Source: Alisma plantago-aquatica (lineage: Eukaryota > Streptophyta > Magnoliopsida > Alismatales > Alismataceae). From it: DNA of 64,000 bases. The notes beneath the pieces were generated by a model that was not told where the DNA came from, searched no databases, and saw only the letters and a list, made by a program, of their open reading frames with translations. The stretch covers positions 1,340,289,415 to 1,340,353,414 of the forward strand of contig OY856409.1 of assembly GCA_963693085.1 (NCBI GenBank), in the 5' to 3' direction. This document shows positions 46,560-59,782 of this stretch, in pieces; the stretch's first letter is position 1; every line of letters begins with the position of its first letter. Made by a program: the position numbers and the translations under genes.

Positions 46560-48649
46560 TTGCAATTGTATTCCATCAAAAATTGCCCACTTGAATTGTC
46601 TGGATTAAATATTCTCTTTGCAACTGCCTTTTTCTCAACATTTTTGAGAGACAACCCCGACTTATCTTTTTGTGCAAGTTTTCTTTGATTTTTGCCAGAA
46701 TATTCCTGAAATTAATGGAAAAATGAAAATTTCCCTTTTTTTCACCTGGGGAAACCATGATGATCAAAGCCATCCACTGGTTCTATGTGGGCAAATTGCC
46801 TTGATCCACATGCCCTGGGTGGTGCACCAGCACGATCTGTCACCTCTTCTCGAAGGTTATGTCCTGAATCCTAAACCCTAACCTCAAACTATGAATTGAC
46901 CCCCATACTCGTATTGTAGACCCCTTTCATCTCTTATAAAGTAGAGAAATGACTACCTCTCTGTTTATTTTCATATTGCATGTGATAAGAGGATCCTTCC
47001 TATGACACCATCTTCTTTGATAGATCTCTACATTGGTAATATGCTCTAATTGTTGCACCAAACTGCAGAATCGGTTATCTATTTCTATATGATCTATAAC
47101 TATTGTACCTGACCTGATCCACTATTGCATCTGATATATTTTCTTCTATAATTTCTTTTCTGCTCTTATCGTTGTCTCATTTTCAGTATTTTTGAAAGAA
47201 TCGGATCTATTTTTATAACATTACTTCTACTAGTCATCCTCTAACATTCACACATCAGTCCTAGTCACCAATGATGGAACTCCATGTGGGAAATTATGAG
47301 GTGATCATGACCACAATGCACTGAAAAATTAGGACTTTTAGAGCCATTACAAGAAAGTCATGAAAATCTTCAACCCAGAAAGCCCACCCACAATAAAAAT
47401 CACTTTTTATCTTGTTTTCTTCAACTTAATTATCCTGGATCGATCAATTTCATCACAACCCAATGATTTTTCAATTCTGGTATACCTGGAGGGATGGGGG
47501 TGCTAATCTTTCTGTACTCATAACGAGATCATCAGACCTAAGCTCTAGTTTTGTTTTTATTTTTTTCTTTCTTATCCAGCATGGATAATCGCTCAGTTTA
47601 CACTATGGATCTCACGATACTTCTTTTTTCCTCATTTTTCATACAAAACATGGCATCCGATCAAATTAACTTTTTTTTCAAGTGACGTTTCACTACCAAA
47701 AAAGGATAGCGCTTTATTTCCAGAATATCTCCCTTTTTTGAGCAGGAGTGACAGATTGGAGACTCCAATTGGGGATTAAATCCAATTTAATCTGAATCAA
47801 ACTCCTGCTATTCTTTTTCAAGAATTGAGCATCCTCTGTATTGTTTTCTTTTCTACTAATTTTTTTCTTCTCTAGCCTGTTGGGAACTGGGTAGAGGATC
47901 ACCCTAATCTGCCCACTCTAGGTGCACAGATCAAGGCACTTTGCCATCCCTGGCCCTTTGTTTTCTTTTTCCTTTTTAGGGTGCCTAATCTCGATCATAT
48001 TTTATCATTTTGGATGCCTTGGTCCCCTACCGGTCAAGTTTTTGTCTATGCTTCCCATTTGGGTTTTGTCCTTTTGCTTCCCTCATTCAAAATAAAAAAA
48101 TATAGGATGAATAGTAGGTGCAAGATAGAAACAAAATCTGATCTTTTCTAGAAACATGTTGCTAATATTTCATTTACTTCGTATCTCTGAGTATCATGGA
48201 TTATGGACTTGCTTTAAAAATTGCTAAAACCCATCACATGCACTTCACACTCCTACAAACCCACACATCATGGAACAGGTGCCAACCTCATGTTGGATCC
48301 CTAGAAATGATGCAAGATGCCAGTAAAGGCACTGACATAGTGTTAAGTTGGATGTCCAAAGGCCTTGAACACATCCCACTCTCCTAGCACTCATGATAGA
48401 TTATGATGATCGTAGTCATGAGGTATATTGGGAACAATACCTTCATCCACTGAATTCAATATACTTCTCGATGAGTGCCATCTACAGATAAGATAAGGAC
48501 CCACCCCTCCTATACAACTTATGCTTGAGTAAGGACGTAACACACATCTAAACTCATGCGATAAAAGGGTATGTTTGTTGCCTATGCATATGCCCAGTCT
48601 TCACTGCTAGAACTTTATTGAGATGATTTCTAACCTTTTTCTTGTGCAT
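46560..48649 (+). other. Probable 5' LTR and leader of the Tat-lineage element
   Basis: No gene. CTTATAAAGTAG near 46935 looks like a TATA box, and pyrimidine-rich untranslated sequence follows for about 1 kb. The assignment rests only on its position before the Tat gag. Confidence 0.3.
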
Positions 48650-48895
48650 ATTTTAAATAATCTTTTTTAAAGATTAATAATCTCAGAATAAAATTTTAAA
48701 TAATATTTTTCAAAGATTAACAATCTCAAACTCAAATTTCAAACAATATTTTTCAAAGATTAACACTATCAAACTCACATTTCAAACAATATTTTTCAAA
48801 GATTAACAATCTCAAATTCATATTTCAAACAAACTTTTTCAAAGATTAACAATCTCAAATTCAAACTTTCAATCAATCTATTTCAGAAATTAACA
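48650..48895 (+). repeat. Tandem repeat, 43-bp unit, about 5.5 copies
   Basis: Unit of the form AATCTCAAACTCAAATTTCA followed by AACAATATTTTTCAAAGATTAAC. Copies vary at a few positions, and the first and last are more diverged. Confidence 0.9.
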
Positions 48896-49560
48896 ACAAA
48901 ACCAATCTTTTTGACAACTCAAAAAGGAGGTTTGTCCCCTAAACTCAGATGAATAGAGGGGTTCCTCCATGTCATGTAAGATATCATACACCAATGATGG
49001 GTCCGCCCCATAATGGTCCTAGGTTATGACCTTAAACTAATTCCACTTTGAATTTCAAATATTTTTGGGTCCTTTACCACAACGTGAAACTGGCTCAACC
49101 ATACACTTCATCTTCCTAAATAGGCTCCTGGACTATGACATATAACTAGACCACAATCTTTTAGTGAACAATAGGAAAAGGAGAGGCCAAGCCAAGTCTT
49201 CCTCCTTACTAGCCATCTCTCATAAGGAATCTCCAAAAAAACCCTCGAGCTAGGAGGAAACTAGGGTGTCATGGATGCTGCTAAGGGTTTTGGTTTGGTA
49301 ACCACGTTCAAAAAGGATGCCCTAGGGAAGAAAAGTGTTTGATTGAGAACAATCATTGTATGAGAGATGGTCACCTTACTCTTAACCAACCACTAAATCC
49401 CCCACCTCCCATCCTACTTGGAATGGTTCTTTTGGAGCATTTCCCAAAGGAACAACACACCCACCATCTTTTTATTCCTTCCATGGTATTGGCAAGTGCG
49501 TCTCATACAAAAGTGGATAGGTTGCCTCATATATTTAGAGCTACATGAAACAACTATCAA
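48896..49560 (+). other. Tat-element leader, no clear gene
   Basis: Short open bits only. It includes purine-rich AGGAAAAGGAGAGGCC near 49172. The coding trace of gag becomes recognisable after about 49560. Confidence 0.35.
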
Positions 49561-50367
49561 AAAATTATAGGTGATCTTCATCATGAGTGGAGTGCAAGAA
49601 ATCTAGGAGTATCCCTTGGATACACCTCCCCCACCAGGGGGAAGCCTTTACAATTTCTTATCTAAAATAGTATGTGCAAAGGGACCCATCCCAAAGCATA
49701 CAATATTTTCTCATGAGGTTACACTCTACTTTTGAATACCACTAGAGTTCTTTTTAGGTCATCACGGGAGCAGTAAGGATCCTAAACCTCACCCAATCTT
49801 GCCAATGATCTGTCAAGAAGGCTGGAAGAAGCAGTGTGAACTGACAATCTAATAAGAGGTGGAGAAATGCAGGGAAGTTGTCTATGTACCTAAAGCCACA
49901 TTCACCCAAGAAGGACCTCAATTTGAGAATCCTTTCAGCATGCCTATTCTTCCTATATCAAGCTCAGACTACACATGTGAATGGCACTATCCAGAGTTTG
50001 TTGGACAATGAGATGTGCATGAAGGATCATCCACACCATTCTCTCCGTATAGCCTATGGGGCTCCAATCCGCCTCACCCAAAAACACTCTAGATGGGACT
50101 CTTTTAGTCCACCATTGGCAAATGTTGGGTCCGTCCTGATACCACAGAGGTAGCAATACCCTTCTTCGGACACAAAGGAAAAACTGAAGGAAAGAAGAAA
50201 AAAGAAAAACTGACAACCATGCATGAAGTTCCTGAGATGGCCGACACTGTCACACCGTTTTCAAATACAATATCTAAATAGCCAAGGACCAGTCCCAACC
50301 TACACTTTATGTATCCACTATCCACTCATGATACAATCCATACATAGGAAGATGGTATGATTCCCAC

Positions 50368-50420
<53 letters not shown>

Positions 50421-51840
50421 CACCACCAACAACGATTAAAATGCAGTTATACCCTTGGTGACCGCAATCAAGAATCTACCATGTAGGAGCCTATTGTTGT
50501 AGATCTCCTATTGTTCAGGATCATGCAAATGAATCAGACTGGTAGAAGAGAAGAGGGACAATGGGAAGACATTCAATGATTTTTGCCACTTTCTAGACGT
50601 AAAGATTCTTAAAAATCTCACCATACCAAAATTCCATGAATACACTAGAAATGGGAACCTCGTGTCCCACATAAAGGTGTATTGCTCAGATATGGTAGAA
50701 GTCTAGATGACGACAAAGTACTAAAGGCTATTTTGTATGAACTTTGACCAGTCCTACATTGATGTGGTACAAAAAGCAGGATATGACCGCCATCACCATA
50801 TGGTCCAAGATGGCCAAAAAGGTCATCGGTCAGTATGCCTGGAATCTAGACTAAGCCCCAACCAAGGAGGATTTGGAAGCACTACCAAAAAAGACAAACA
50901 AGAGCTTCTCTGAGCTTGTTGGATGATGGAGGGAGCTTATTGCTCAGCTGAAATTCAAGCCCATGGGTAAGGAGGCTCTAGACATGGTGATCAGAACTAC
51001 CATGCTATCTCTCACTACCCTCTTATCCTTATAAAGGTACAATATATTCCCAGAGTACAAATAAAAAAATTCAATCAAGCGGGGGGGGAGTCATAGGCCT
51101 CATTTTTCAACCATTACCTACTTCTTCAATGACTAATCAGAAGTCCAAATGGGCAAAAGAAAAGACATTAGATTCCATGGTGGGAGCAGTACTCATCCCT
51201 ATCGGGATAAGAACATGACAATTGTCGACCATACAGGTTTCATCAACACATACATCAATGGCATATGCTTTCCATGCTTTGACAACTCAACCACAACAAG
51301 CTCAAGTGATGCCACCCAATTGTCAGCCCCAATACATGCCCCACAGTATGTGTAGCTTCCAAACAACTACTATGGGTATGCACCACCACCTTTTCAACCG
51401 AACCTACTATAGATAGCCACAATCACTCCATCGACAATGAGTAATCTGAAATCTATGTCAAGCCAACAACAACCCCTCCATCAACCGAGGAGCCTCCCAA
51501 ACCAAAGAGGAAGTCCACACCCTTTAGAGATTCTCTCAACTATATCCTTCCGGATATCAAGCATCTACTCAAGTTTCCAGGAATAACGGATCAACCACAT
51601 CCCTTACCTATGAGCTACAATGCCAATACTTTTTGCAACTACCATAGAGAAAAGGGTCACAAGATGGACTCCTGCATCACACTCAAACACACCTTGCAAG
51701 ATCTCATAGATGTTGGGAAAGTCCATCCAATCTCTTCAGAAGAGGTACCATCATCCTCCAACATGGTGGCTATGATTTCATTGTTGGAGGACTCATCCTA
51801 TAGACTGATTCTTCCACTAGAGAAAGAAATCAAAAACTAG
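49560..51840 (+). pseudogene. gag of a Tat/Ogre-lineage Ty3/gypsy element
   Basis: Capsid polyprotein in several frames. After a low-complexity N-terminal part, capsid text appears: ILKNLTIPKFHEYTRNGNL-like near 50608, APTKEDLEALPKKTNKSFSE near 50865, and FSELVG.WRELIAQLKFKPMG near 50910. Near the C-terminus the open stretch 51610-51840 carries an atypical zinc knuckle CNYHREKGHKMDSCITLKH followed by LQDLIDVGKV, a hallmark of Tat/Ogre gag. A 48-bp AT microsatellite (50371-50418) sits in the N-terminal part. Stops throughout; inactive. Confidence 0.75.
50371..50418. repeat. (AT)24 microsatellite
   Basis: Uninterrupted AT dinucleotide run inside the gag remnant. Confidence 0.95.
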
Positions 51841-52370
51841 TCTCAAAGTACCTGGATCGTCGTCCTAGTCTAGGAACAGAAGTCAATGATTCCAATAAAT
51901 GTCAAAAAGTTGAGTAGCATGCCAAGCGCCTGTAGGGGATGAAAGTGCAACCAATAATCATACTAGGGGCACGCTAGGGGAAGAAGACACAACTGAAGCA
52001 ATCAACATAAAAAAGGTAAGTCTAAATTAGAAAGTACAGAAGGTCTAGATTATGAAGGTGGCATCCCCTAAAAATTCTCACCTTACCATTGTGATCTCAT
52101 CTGTAATGACTTCACCTGTCACAAGAAAGGGAGATCAATGATCTACCTCGCCAGAGATACCACCTCTCCTTGACAAGGGCATAGATAAGGTGACTAATTA
52201 CATATGAATACCTACCACCATTACTTAAGAGGGGGACAACAAGGTCTTCATTCTGATCGTGGATACTAGAAGGGTACACCGATGCCTAAACTTTGCACGA
52301 AGATTGATCACAATAATTCAGTCACTATCCAATTTGTCAATGAATCAGAGGGGGAAGTATCCTTGCAGAA

Positions 52371-53230
52371 GTGATGCAAAACTCTTCAGTATATCTAGAC
52401 ATTGTCATGAAGACTCTTGAAGGGACCTACATCTCCAAGGACATATGGCCGAAAGCTGTTGAAACCACTATCTGGTTGATTACGACCCCACACTTGATCT
52501 CATTTTCTGAAAATGAGATTCTGATAGATGGAAATCATAACAAGCCCTTATTGCTTATTGCAATATACAATGTCCTCAAGATACCCTCCTACTTCATTGA
52601 TAATGGCACATGCCTCAACGTGTGTCCCTTAAAGATGTTAATCAGTCTTGGGAAGGATCCTTCTAACCTCCTGTCAATAACAAAGATAGCAACCTTCCTT
52701 TTAGAGTAATCAAGAATGCTCTGGGGGAAATCATGTTGGATCTTCAAATTGTACTGTAGACATTCATCGTCCCATTTTTGTCATGGATTTGAGTCTGTCC
52801 TTCAATCTCCTCTTGGGGAGGCTGTGGATTCATCAAAATTGGGTAGTTCCCTCATCGCTACACTAGAAGTTAAAGTATCAGTTAGTCCATGCCATCATCA
52901 CAGTTCAGGCTAACAATCCTGTACCATAGCATGCATCACAGAAGATGATATCTTGCTTCACTTTGAGATTCTACATCACCAACATCAGTTGGGTGCTCCC
53001 ATGTAGGAGGAGACTTCATTTTCCCTACAACCCCATACAGTTTGCATAACAACTGCGGGAGATGAATATCCATCCAAATAGAGTACCAGGAGCCTGATGG
53101 CAAGGACAAATAGAGATCATTTAGGTCACTCCTAGATAGAAAAGGGTGGGCCTCGGGGTCTATGGTCCCTCCTACATACAACCTCAGTTCACCATTTAGA
53201 TGTGGCATTGGAATCATGTAGTGTTGTGAC
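52371..53230 (+). pseudogene. Aspartic protease region of the Tat-lineage element
   Basis: Retropepsin that would cleave Gag-Pol. The open stretch 52371-52709 contains ISFSENEILIDGNHNKPLLL and YFIDNGTCLNVCPLKML; FIDNG occupies the place of the active-site D-T/S-G, and the DNG form is common in Tat elements. The frame then breaks. Pieces equivalent to the FxVMD and LLGRPWIH blocks follow near 52780-52840. Further homology is faint to about 53230. Confidence 0.7.
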
Positions 53231-54439
53231 CCACTACGAGGGACTTAACCCAAAGAGGTTATCTTAATAGTCTACCGATGACCTAAGATTTGAGTCTCAA
53301 AGCCTGACACCTTCCATTATAAGAAGAGAGATGACTCATGGAGTTGTATCAGTGGGACCTGGGAAATGAGCACAACGTTTCCCATCCATACTTCCCTTGT
53401 ACAATATCAATCATTGAAGACCATTCAGATACAACTAAGGGAATCATTCTTATGACATCACCTTACTCCATACAAGAGCTTGACGATGACTAAGAGGACT
53501 ATACTAGGATTTCTACCAGCATCGGGGAGATAGCCCCCAACACTACAGAAGATCAGGGTGTCCGTACTGCCCAGAATAATCAATAATACAAGACAAAATT
53601 CATCCCTCCATATGAGGACAAAATCAATAGAATGCATACTCCCATTGCTATAAAGTCATTCCATGATCACTTATACATCAATAGAAGAATCACACACCAT
53701 CAAGATAGACAAAAATTATCGAATCAACACTACTACCTGAAGCAGATGGCTACAATCCTCTTCGGGTCTACTCGGGATGGCCCAACCAAGATGATGTTGA
53801 TACTACAAATGCCAAAGTTGTAGAAGAAGAATATCGTGTCACATGGGATGACTATGACGATGCCTACAACATTGTTGAAGGATGGGGGTGGCAACACCAT
53901 CTTTGATCCCAAGACCATGGAAGATCTACAAACACTGATCAATCCTCTTTAGAAAGGAGACAAATTCCAAAATAGGTGTGTCGATGACCGCAACGTCTTA
54001 AAGACTAGGTATCCCCTCACTCCCAAAAAAATATCGTTAGAAGAATGGAACACTCAGTGGTAGAGATACCATAGTGTCTGTTTCATCTTGTTCTTCCACT
54101 TCCCCACTCATCAATGCAAAATCCAAACAATTTGCAAATATATAAAAACCCTTTTTTTTACAAAAATCTAGAAAATCCAAAAAAAATCTAAAAACGAGCT
54201 AGCTATCTGAGAGTTCTTCAACTGCATCCAAGAGGTGGCACAAATCTACAAAGATGAAGATGAAATATTTGATGAAATCCCTATCCTAGAATAAATGACA
54301 AAGGAACATCAAGCTTTTTATATTGAATATGAGATAGAGACAATAAACCTTAGCTCAGGCCCCGATCCACGCAAAGTCAAAGTTGGGGCGTGTCTGCCTC
54401 AACACATCAAGAACCAATCGATAGAGTTTCTACACTTAT

Positions 54440-55500
54440 ACATCAACATAGAGCTATGAAGACATGTATGGGTTGGACAAAACAAAAATTGTCCATCGAC
54501 TACCCATCACCCCCGGTGTTCTCCACAACAAACAAAAGGCTAGGCAGATGCGGCTAGAATGGATCCTCAAGATCATGGAGGATGTTCAAAAGCAATACAT
54601 TGCTTGTTTCGTAGAGTTGGCCATCTATCTTACAAGGCTTGCCAACATTGTACCAGTTCCAATGAAAGATGGGAATGTAAGATTGTGTGTGGACTATAGC
54701 GACCTACACATAGATGTACTCATTTATAACATATATGTACTAAAAAAATGTCTTCCTGGTTCCACACATAGATGTACTCATTGATAACATAGTGGGACAT
54801 GCGATGCTCAGCTTTATGGATGAATTCACCATTTACAATTAGATCAAGAAGGCTAAATAAGATAAAGAAAATAACACCTTTATCAAAGAATGTGGGGTGT
54901 TATGTTATTGAGGCATGCCTTTTAGTCTCAAGAACGTCAAAGCTACATTTCAAAGGGTGTTGCATTTTGTCTTTCATGACATGATGCACAAAGAGATGGA
55001 GGTCTATGTGGGTGACATGATTGATAAATCTAGAAGTCCTGAAGATCACCCCATCAACCTTGAGAAGATACTTTAGCGACTGTGGCGGTTCTCCATGTGC
55101 TTGAATCATTCCAAGTGCACCTTCGGGGACACATCTGGTAACCTACAAGGACACATCGTCAGTCAGAGAGGGATTGAAGTAGATCCTAGGAAATCATGAG
55201 CCACCTGAGAAATGTCATTCATAAGAACTAATAAGGAGATATGAGGGTTGCTTAGGAATCTCCAATACATCACTCGCTTCATTGCCAAACTGATACCTAT
55301 ATGTGATCCAATCTTCAAGCTGTTAAAGAATACTATGATTCTAGATGGAACAAACAAACTGAGGCAACACTCTAGATGCTCAAAGATTACCTCACCAATC
55401 CTCTAGTGTTAAGGTCAGACGTGCTTGAGTTTCCTCTCATTCTACGCCTATTTTTTTGTAAAACATCAATGGGTGGAGTCTTAAGTCAAGCAACAACCGA
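54440..55500 (+). pseudogene. Reverse transcriptase of the Tat-lineage element
   Basis: Begins at 54464 with MYGLDKTKIVHRLPITPG and NKQKARQMRLEWILKIMED. Then ANIVPVPMKDGNVRLCVDYS fits the palm subdomain. A stretch of about 30 bp appears twice around 54700-54790 (HIDVLIYN / HRCTH), then the frame shifts. FSLKNVKATFQRV-like text is near 54925, and the catalytic loop reads YVGDM at 55005-55016, where Asp-1 of YVDD is replaced by Gly. LRKYKLRLN-equivalent and GLLRNLQYITRFIAKL follow to about 55300. Inactive. Confidence 0.8.
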
Positions 55501-56515
55501 AGATTAGCAAACTATCTATTATTTGTCCATGAAGTACATATACATAGAGACTCACTACACTACACTTAGAAAATACTTCCTGGCCCTGATCCATGCAACA
55601 AGGAAGTTGTGTTGCTATCTAATGATGTCTCCTCTAAAGCTCATCATCAATCATGATCTACTCTAATATCTATGTGCCCACCCAACTCAGATTGGATGAT
55701 GTGCTAAATGACAAGTGATGTTGTTAGATTTTGACATTACCTATATCCCTATGAAGAGAATCAAAGAATAATCCCTCATAGATCAACTAGCATATTCCCT
55801 ACTACCAAAAGAAGCTACTCATGGGTACGAGTTCTGAGACAAAGATATATAGATGATTAACCCACCAGACACAGGATCCATCTAGATCTTGAAACATGGA
55901 TAATATTCTTTGATAGAGTCATAAATTGAAAAGGATTTAGAATAGGCATAGTCTTGTAAAACCCATATGGTGATTAGATACCCATAGCAAGATGGCTGCA
56001 ATTTGATGCCACTAACAATGTGGTTGAATATGAATACTGCATTCTAGGTCTCCATCTCACCAAACAACAAGGGGTGTGATGACTACAAGTCTATAGTGCC
56101 TCTATCCTTGTCATCTCTCAAGTCTAGAACAATCAGAGAATGTGTCATCAAGACCTAGTACCCAATCTACCAGGAACACATGCTATCTAGCTTGTAGCTT
56201 CTAGCACAATCTCCTTCCACATCATCAGAAGAGAGAACAATGCATTCACTAATGCATTAGCAACCCTCGCTTTATGGATTGACATACAAAAAGGACAAAC
56301 CTTCTTTCTAGTAGCAGAGGCACTTACGCAAATGTACTGCATGGTCATCGACAATGCACCCAACAACAAAGAATGGGCTAGGTTTCATGACATCAAGATG
56401 TATCTATCTAGCCAAATCGTTCCCAATAACATCTCTTAGATAGAGAAACTTCCACTCAAGCAATGAGCCATGTAGTCTGGCTTAGGGGCAAAACTTCTAT
56501 ATTGAGGATCTTACA
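55500..56515 (+). pseudogene. RNase H and connection region of the Tat-lineage element, cut off
   Basis: After the connection region (STTLRKYFLALIHATRKL-like near 55560-55610) comes a second, plant-type RNase H trace: ARWLQFDATNNVVEYEYCIL near 55990-56045 is its hallmark. HIIRREQCIH and FHDIKMYLS-like text continue to 56400. The trace ends at 56515 where another element's LTR begins; integrase is absent from the window. Confidence 0.75.
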
Positions 56516-59500
56516 TGTCGGGACCCACTCTTTTGATCAGCATAAATACCAACCATTAGAGATAATCCCAAAACGTAAACCCAGATTATGAAATAATACA
56601 ATGAATTCTCTTCAAAGGTGAATAAACAATATATGAAAAATATAGATAATTTTTTTTCGTTTTTCTTTCTTCACAAATTCATAAATCAATGTCACATCAA
56701 GGACATCACATTTTAGATATCAAAAATCTTATTCAACTCCATTAAAACCAGAATCAAATCTTGTTTTCATATGCAGTTCAATTTACATCAGATACATGTA
56801 CATTGATGAACAAACTTAGCCTACAACCTATCCTGGGAAAGAGGGAGTACAGGGACATTCTAATCTATCTAGATTATGCTATTTATATCTTCTTTTTCAC
56901 AACCTCTCCACTAGATAGCATTATACCTAAAAACAGTTGAATCAACCTCATGAGACTCATATAGAGCCCCAGTGAGTGGATACTTCCCACTCAAGCTAGG
57001 TACATGCATCAACATCAGATTAAGTATAATAAACTTAATAGAAACATGCAAATAGTGAAAAGTCTAGCAGATAGTTCTATCATGAGTCAAATATATCTTG
57101 TAATGGTAATCTAATCTAACCGATAAGGTAATCACTTAAACCAATTATAGTTTTGAAACATCTTTTAGAGCATGTCTATCAACAAATCAGCAGATACTTC
57201 TAGTTCAGATTAAGAATCTTACTGCATGAGTAATAAGTCAAGTTCTAAGCAGTTTGAACCAATACATAACAATAACATTATCTTTGTGACACTCCACCAG
57301 CTGGACCAGGAACACATCCTATAGTCCTGAAGCTGAAGTACACATAAAACATTTTTACCAAACAATACTATCAAATAGTAAGCAATCCAACTCATATTCA
57401 GAATAGACATACATTCCATCATTTATAACTTGTCAACATGACATATCATAATTGAAATAGAAAATGTCCATAGAAACATGATTACTTTCCACAACAAAAA
57501 GCATAATCAACAATGAAAAATCATCAAGTAACAGTACAAGGAATGTAACAACCATTCAAATCATGTTCTACATGGCGTATCATATTTTATTAATTTTCCT
57601 TAAAACTACTTGGCTTGTACCTCACCAAGCAGAAGTCGCCACACTTGATTCTCGTGTCAACGACTCACTATCACTATCTTAGGGTTTATCCAGCCACCCT
57701 AAGATATCAACAACATACCCTAGCAACCTCAGGGTTGCCTAAAGAGGCTCACATCTCATCTTAGGTACATGAGATAGGAACTAGCAAAATAGTATATCAC
57801 ATATCACAATATTTCACATATTTTTCATTTCACATTTCACATATTTCATTTCAGCAGAGTCTATTCCATCTGGACATAGACTTTCATAGTAAGGATTTAG
57901 GGCCAGAGCCACTCCAGATGACTCACTCCTAAATCTGGTGGTATAACCTTTAAGGTCTCGATCCGTACTCCGGAAATCCTTCTTATATATCATTGATTAC
58001 TACAAGGAGATCCATTTTGTTTCCCCAATGTGGTCCTCGGGGGAACTCACGGTGTTCAGGGAACCTAACTAGATGTTCCATCATTTCACTTATTATTAAT
58101 CTCTTTTACTCATCTTAAAAGAATTCAGAACATCATATATAATATCTGTGTATTCTCATGTAACTAGAATAACATGAAACATATTAAGTTTATCAATAAG
58201 GACAATGATCAAAGCAAGAAGCAAAATAAATCTGTATATTGGGTTAATTTTTAGGAAAAATTCACATGAAATAGAATTTTCATCTATATGTAGGATTCTA
58301 CATGGATCCTCAATCAATATATCAGAAACTAATCAAGTTCTAATCAATGAGAAATAATCAAAATCAGTAGAAGTTGATCCCCTAATATCTTTCTCAAATC
58401 AAATCCAGTCACATACATATACAAGCAAGGCTTCTAAGTGTTTTAGTCGGATAGAATTTGGCTTTCAACATGAATACAAAGCTTAGGAGGGAGAAAAAAA
58501 CTCACCTCAGGTGCTAAACACCTTAAAAACATAGGTCAACCTCTGAATTTTTGGAAACCCAATCAAACTCTCGCAAATAAATCCAATTCTTTCTCCTCTC
58601 AACTCGGAAACCCTAGAAATGGGGATTATAAGTGAGAAAAGGGGGAGATCTGATGTGATTTTGAATAAAATCAGAGGAGGGATAGAATATTGACATGTGA
58701 GAGAAGATTCACCATGAAATGCTATGCAAAGAAGCTAAACTTACTTGATTTTATCATATCTTGGATAGAGAAATCCTAGGTCAACATATCCACAACTTTC
58801 TCTTCTCAAAACCCTATCTCTCCTCTCTCTCAAGAATTTGATTTCTTTGAAAGGAATGACGAGTTATGAGAGCTCCTTGTGTGTTAGGTTAGTCATTTAG
58901 ATGAATTGAGGTTCTTAGAACAATTAGAACAATTGCAAATAAGCCCTTCATTATATTTTTATTTTGCTCAGACTAGTAGGTCGGCTGAGTTATAAACTCG
59001 ACCGACACCACACTTTTTAGAACTCAAAAACCATCTAAAAATTATGAAACTTTAAAAAAATATCTGAAATTGAGTTTTAAGGAACATTAAAAAATTTAGA
59101 TCATTTAGAGTTACCAATATTATTTAAAAATAAAATACTACACTGCTATATTGCAGTCTGCAACATGGTCGGTCGAGTTTGTCCTTCAAAGAACTCAACC
59201 GACACCCTCTCTATAGATATAAAACATCATCAAAAAATTATGAAAATTTAATATTATGTCTAAAAATAAAGTTTCCCAACTTTAGTTAAAATTTGAGATC
59301 AATTGGATATACCAATAAAAATATAAAATTCAATTACGACACTATTATATCAATCTGAAAATATGGTCGGTCGAGTTTGAAACTCGACCAAAACATAGGT
59401 AAAAACATTCTTCAAAATTTCTGATATTTTTCATTAGTGCTGAAATTTAATATATACAAATCATATATAAAATGTAATTAAATCAGAATTACACATAAAA

Positions 59501-59760
59501 TATTAAAAATCATTTAGTGAGACACTATACTTATCAAATTCTGTTTTCATATGTCATCAAAACCCTAATTTGGGCCGATTAGGGTTTCCAAATATGAACC
59601 CTAATTATGTAAATCAAAGTATGATTCAACCTTCTTGTTGTATTTAAAACATAACAACTTAACTACCATCATTAATCAAGGTTTAAACAATGATCAACTT
59701 AATTAAGCATACAATCATCCAAGTAAACCCTAATTAGATGACAAATTTGGAAACAGGCCA
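56516..59760 (-). repeat. 3' LTR (left copy)
   Basis: On the minus strand it starts TGGCCTGTTTCC and ends GGGTCCCGACA. Length is 3245 bp. It lacks about 1.53 kb present in the other copy (junction near 58238). It contains TTTCATTTCACATTTCACAT-type simple repeats at 57795-57860 and three hairpin-bearing repeats at 58979-59390. Small open frames here recur in the other LTR because of the duplication and do not encode a recognisable protein. Confidence 0.85.
58979..59395. repeat. Three CGGTCGAG...CTCGACCG hairpins spaced about 190 bp
   Basis: Inverted words at 58979-59006, 59167-59204 and 59365-59391, each separated by about 190 bp of AT-rich sequence with the shared words AAAAATTATGAAA and CTATATTGCAGTCTG-like text. 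A diverged tandem array inside the LTR. Confidence 0.75.
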
Positions 59761-59767
59761 TTAAAAA

Positions 59768-59782
59768 TTCTCCCCTCCTTTT
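59768..59782 (-). other. Polypurine tract
   Basis: Minus strand reads AAAAGGAGGGGAGAA, just before the 3' LTR start at 59760. Confidence 0.85.
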
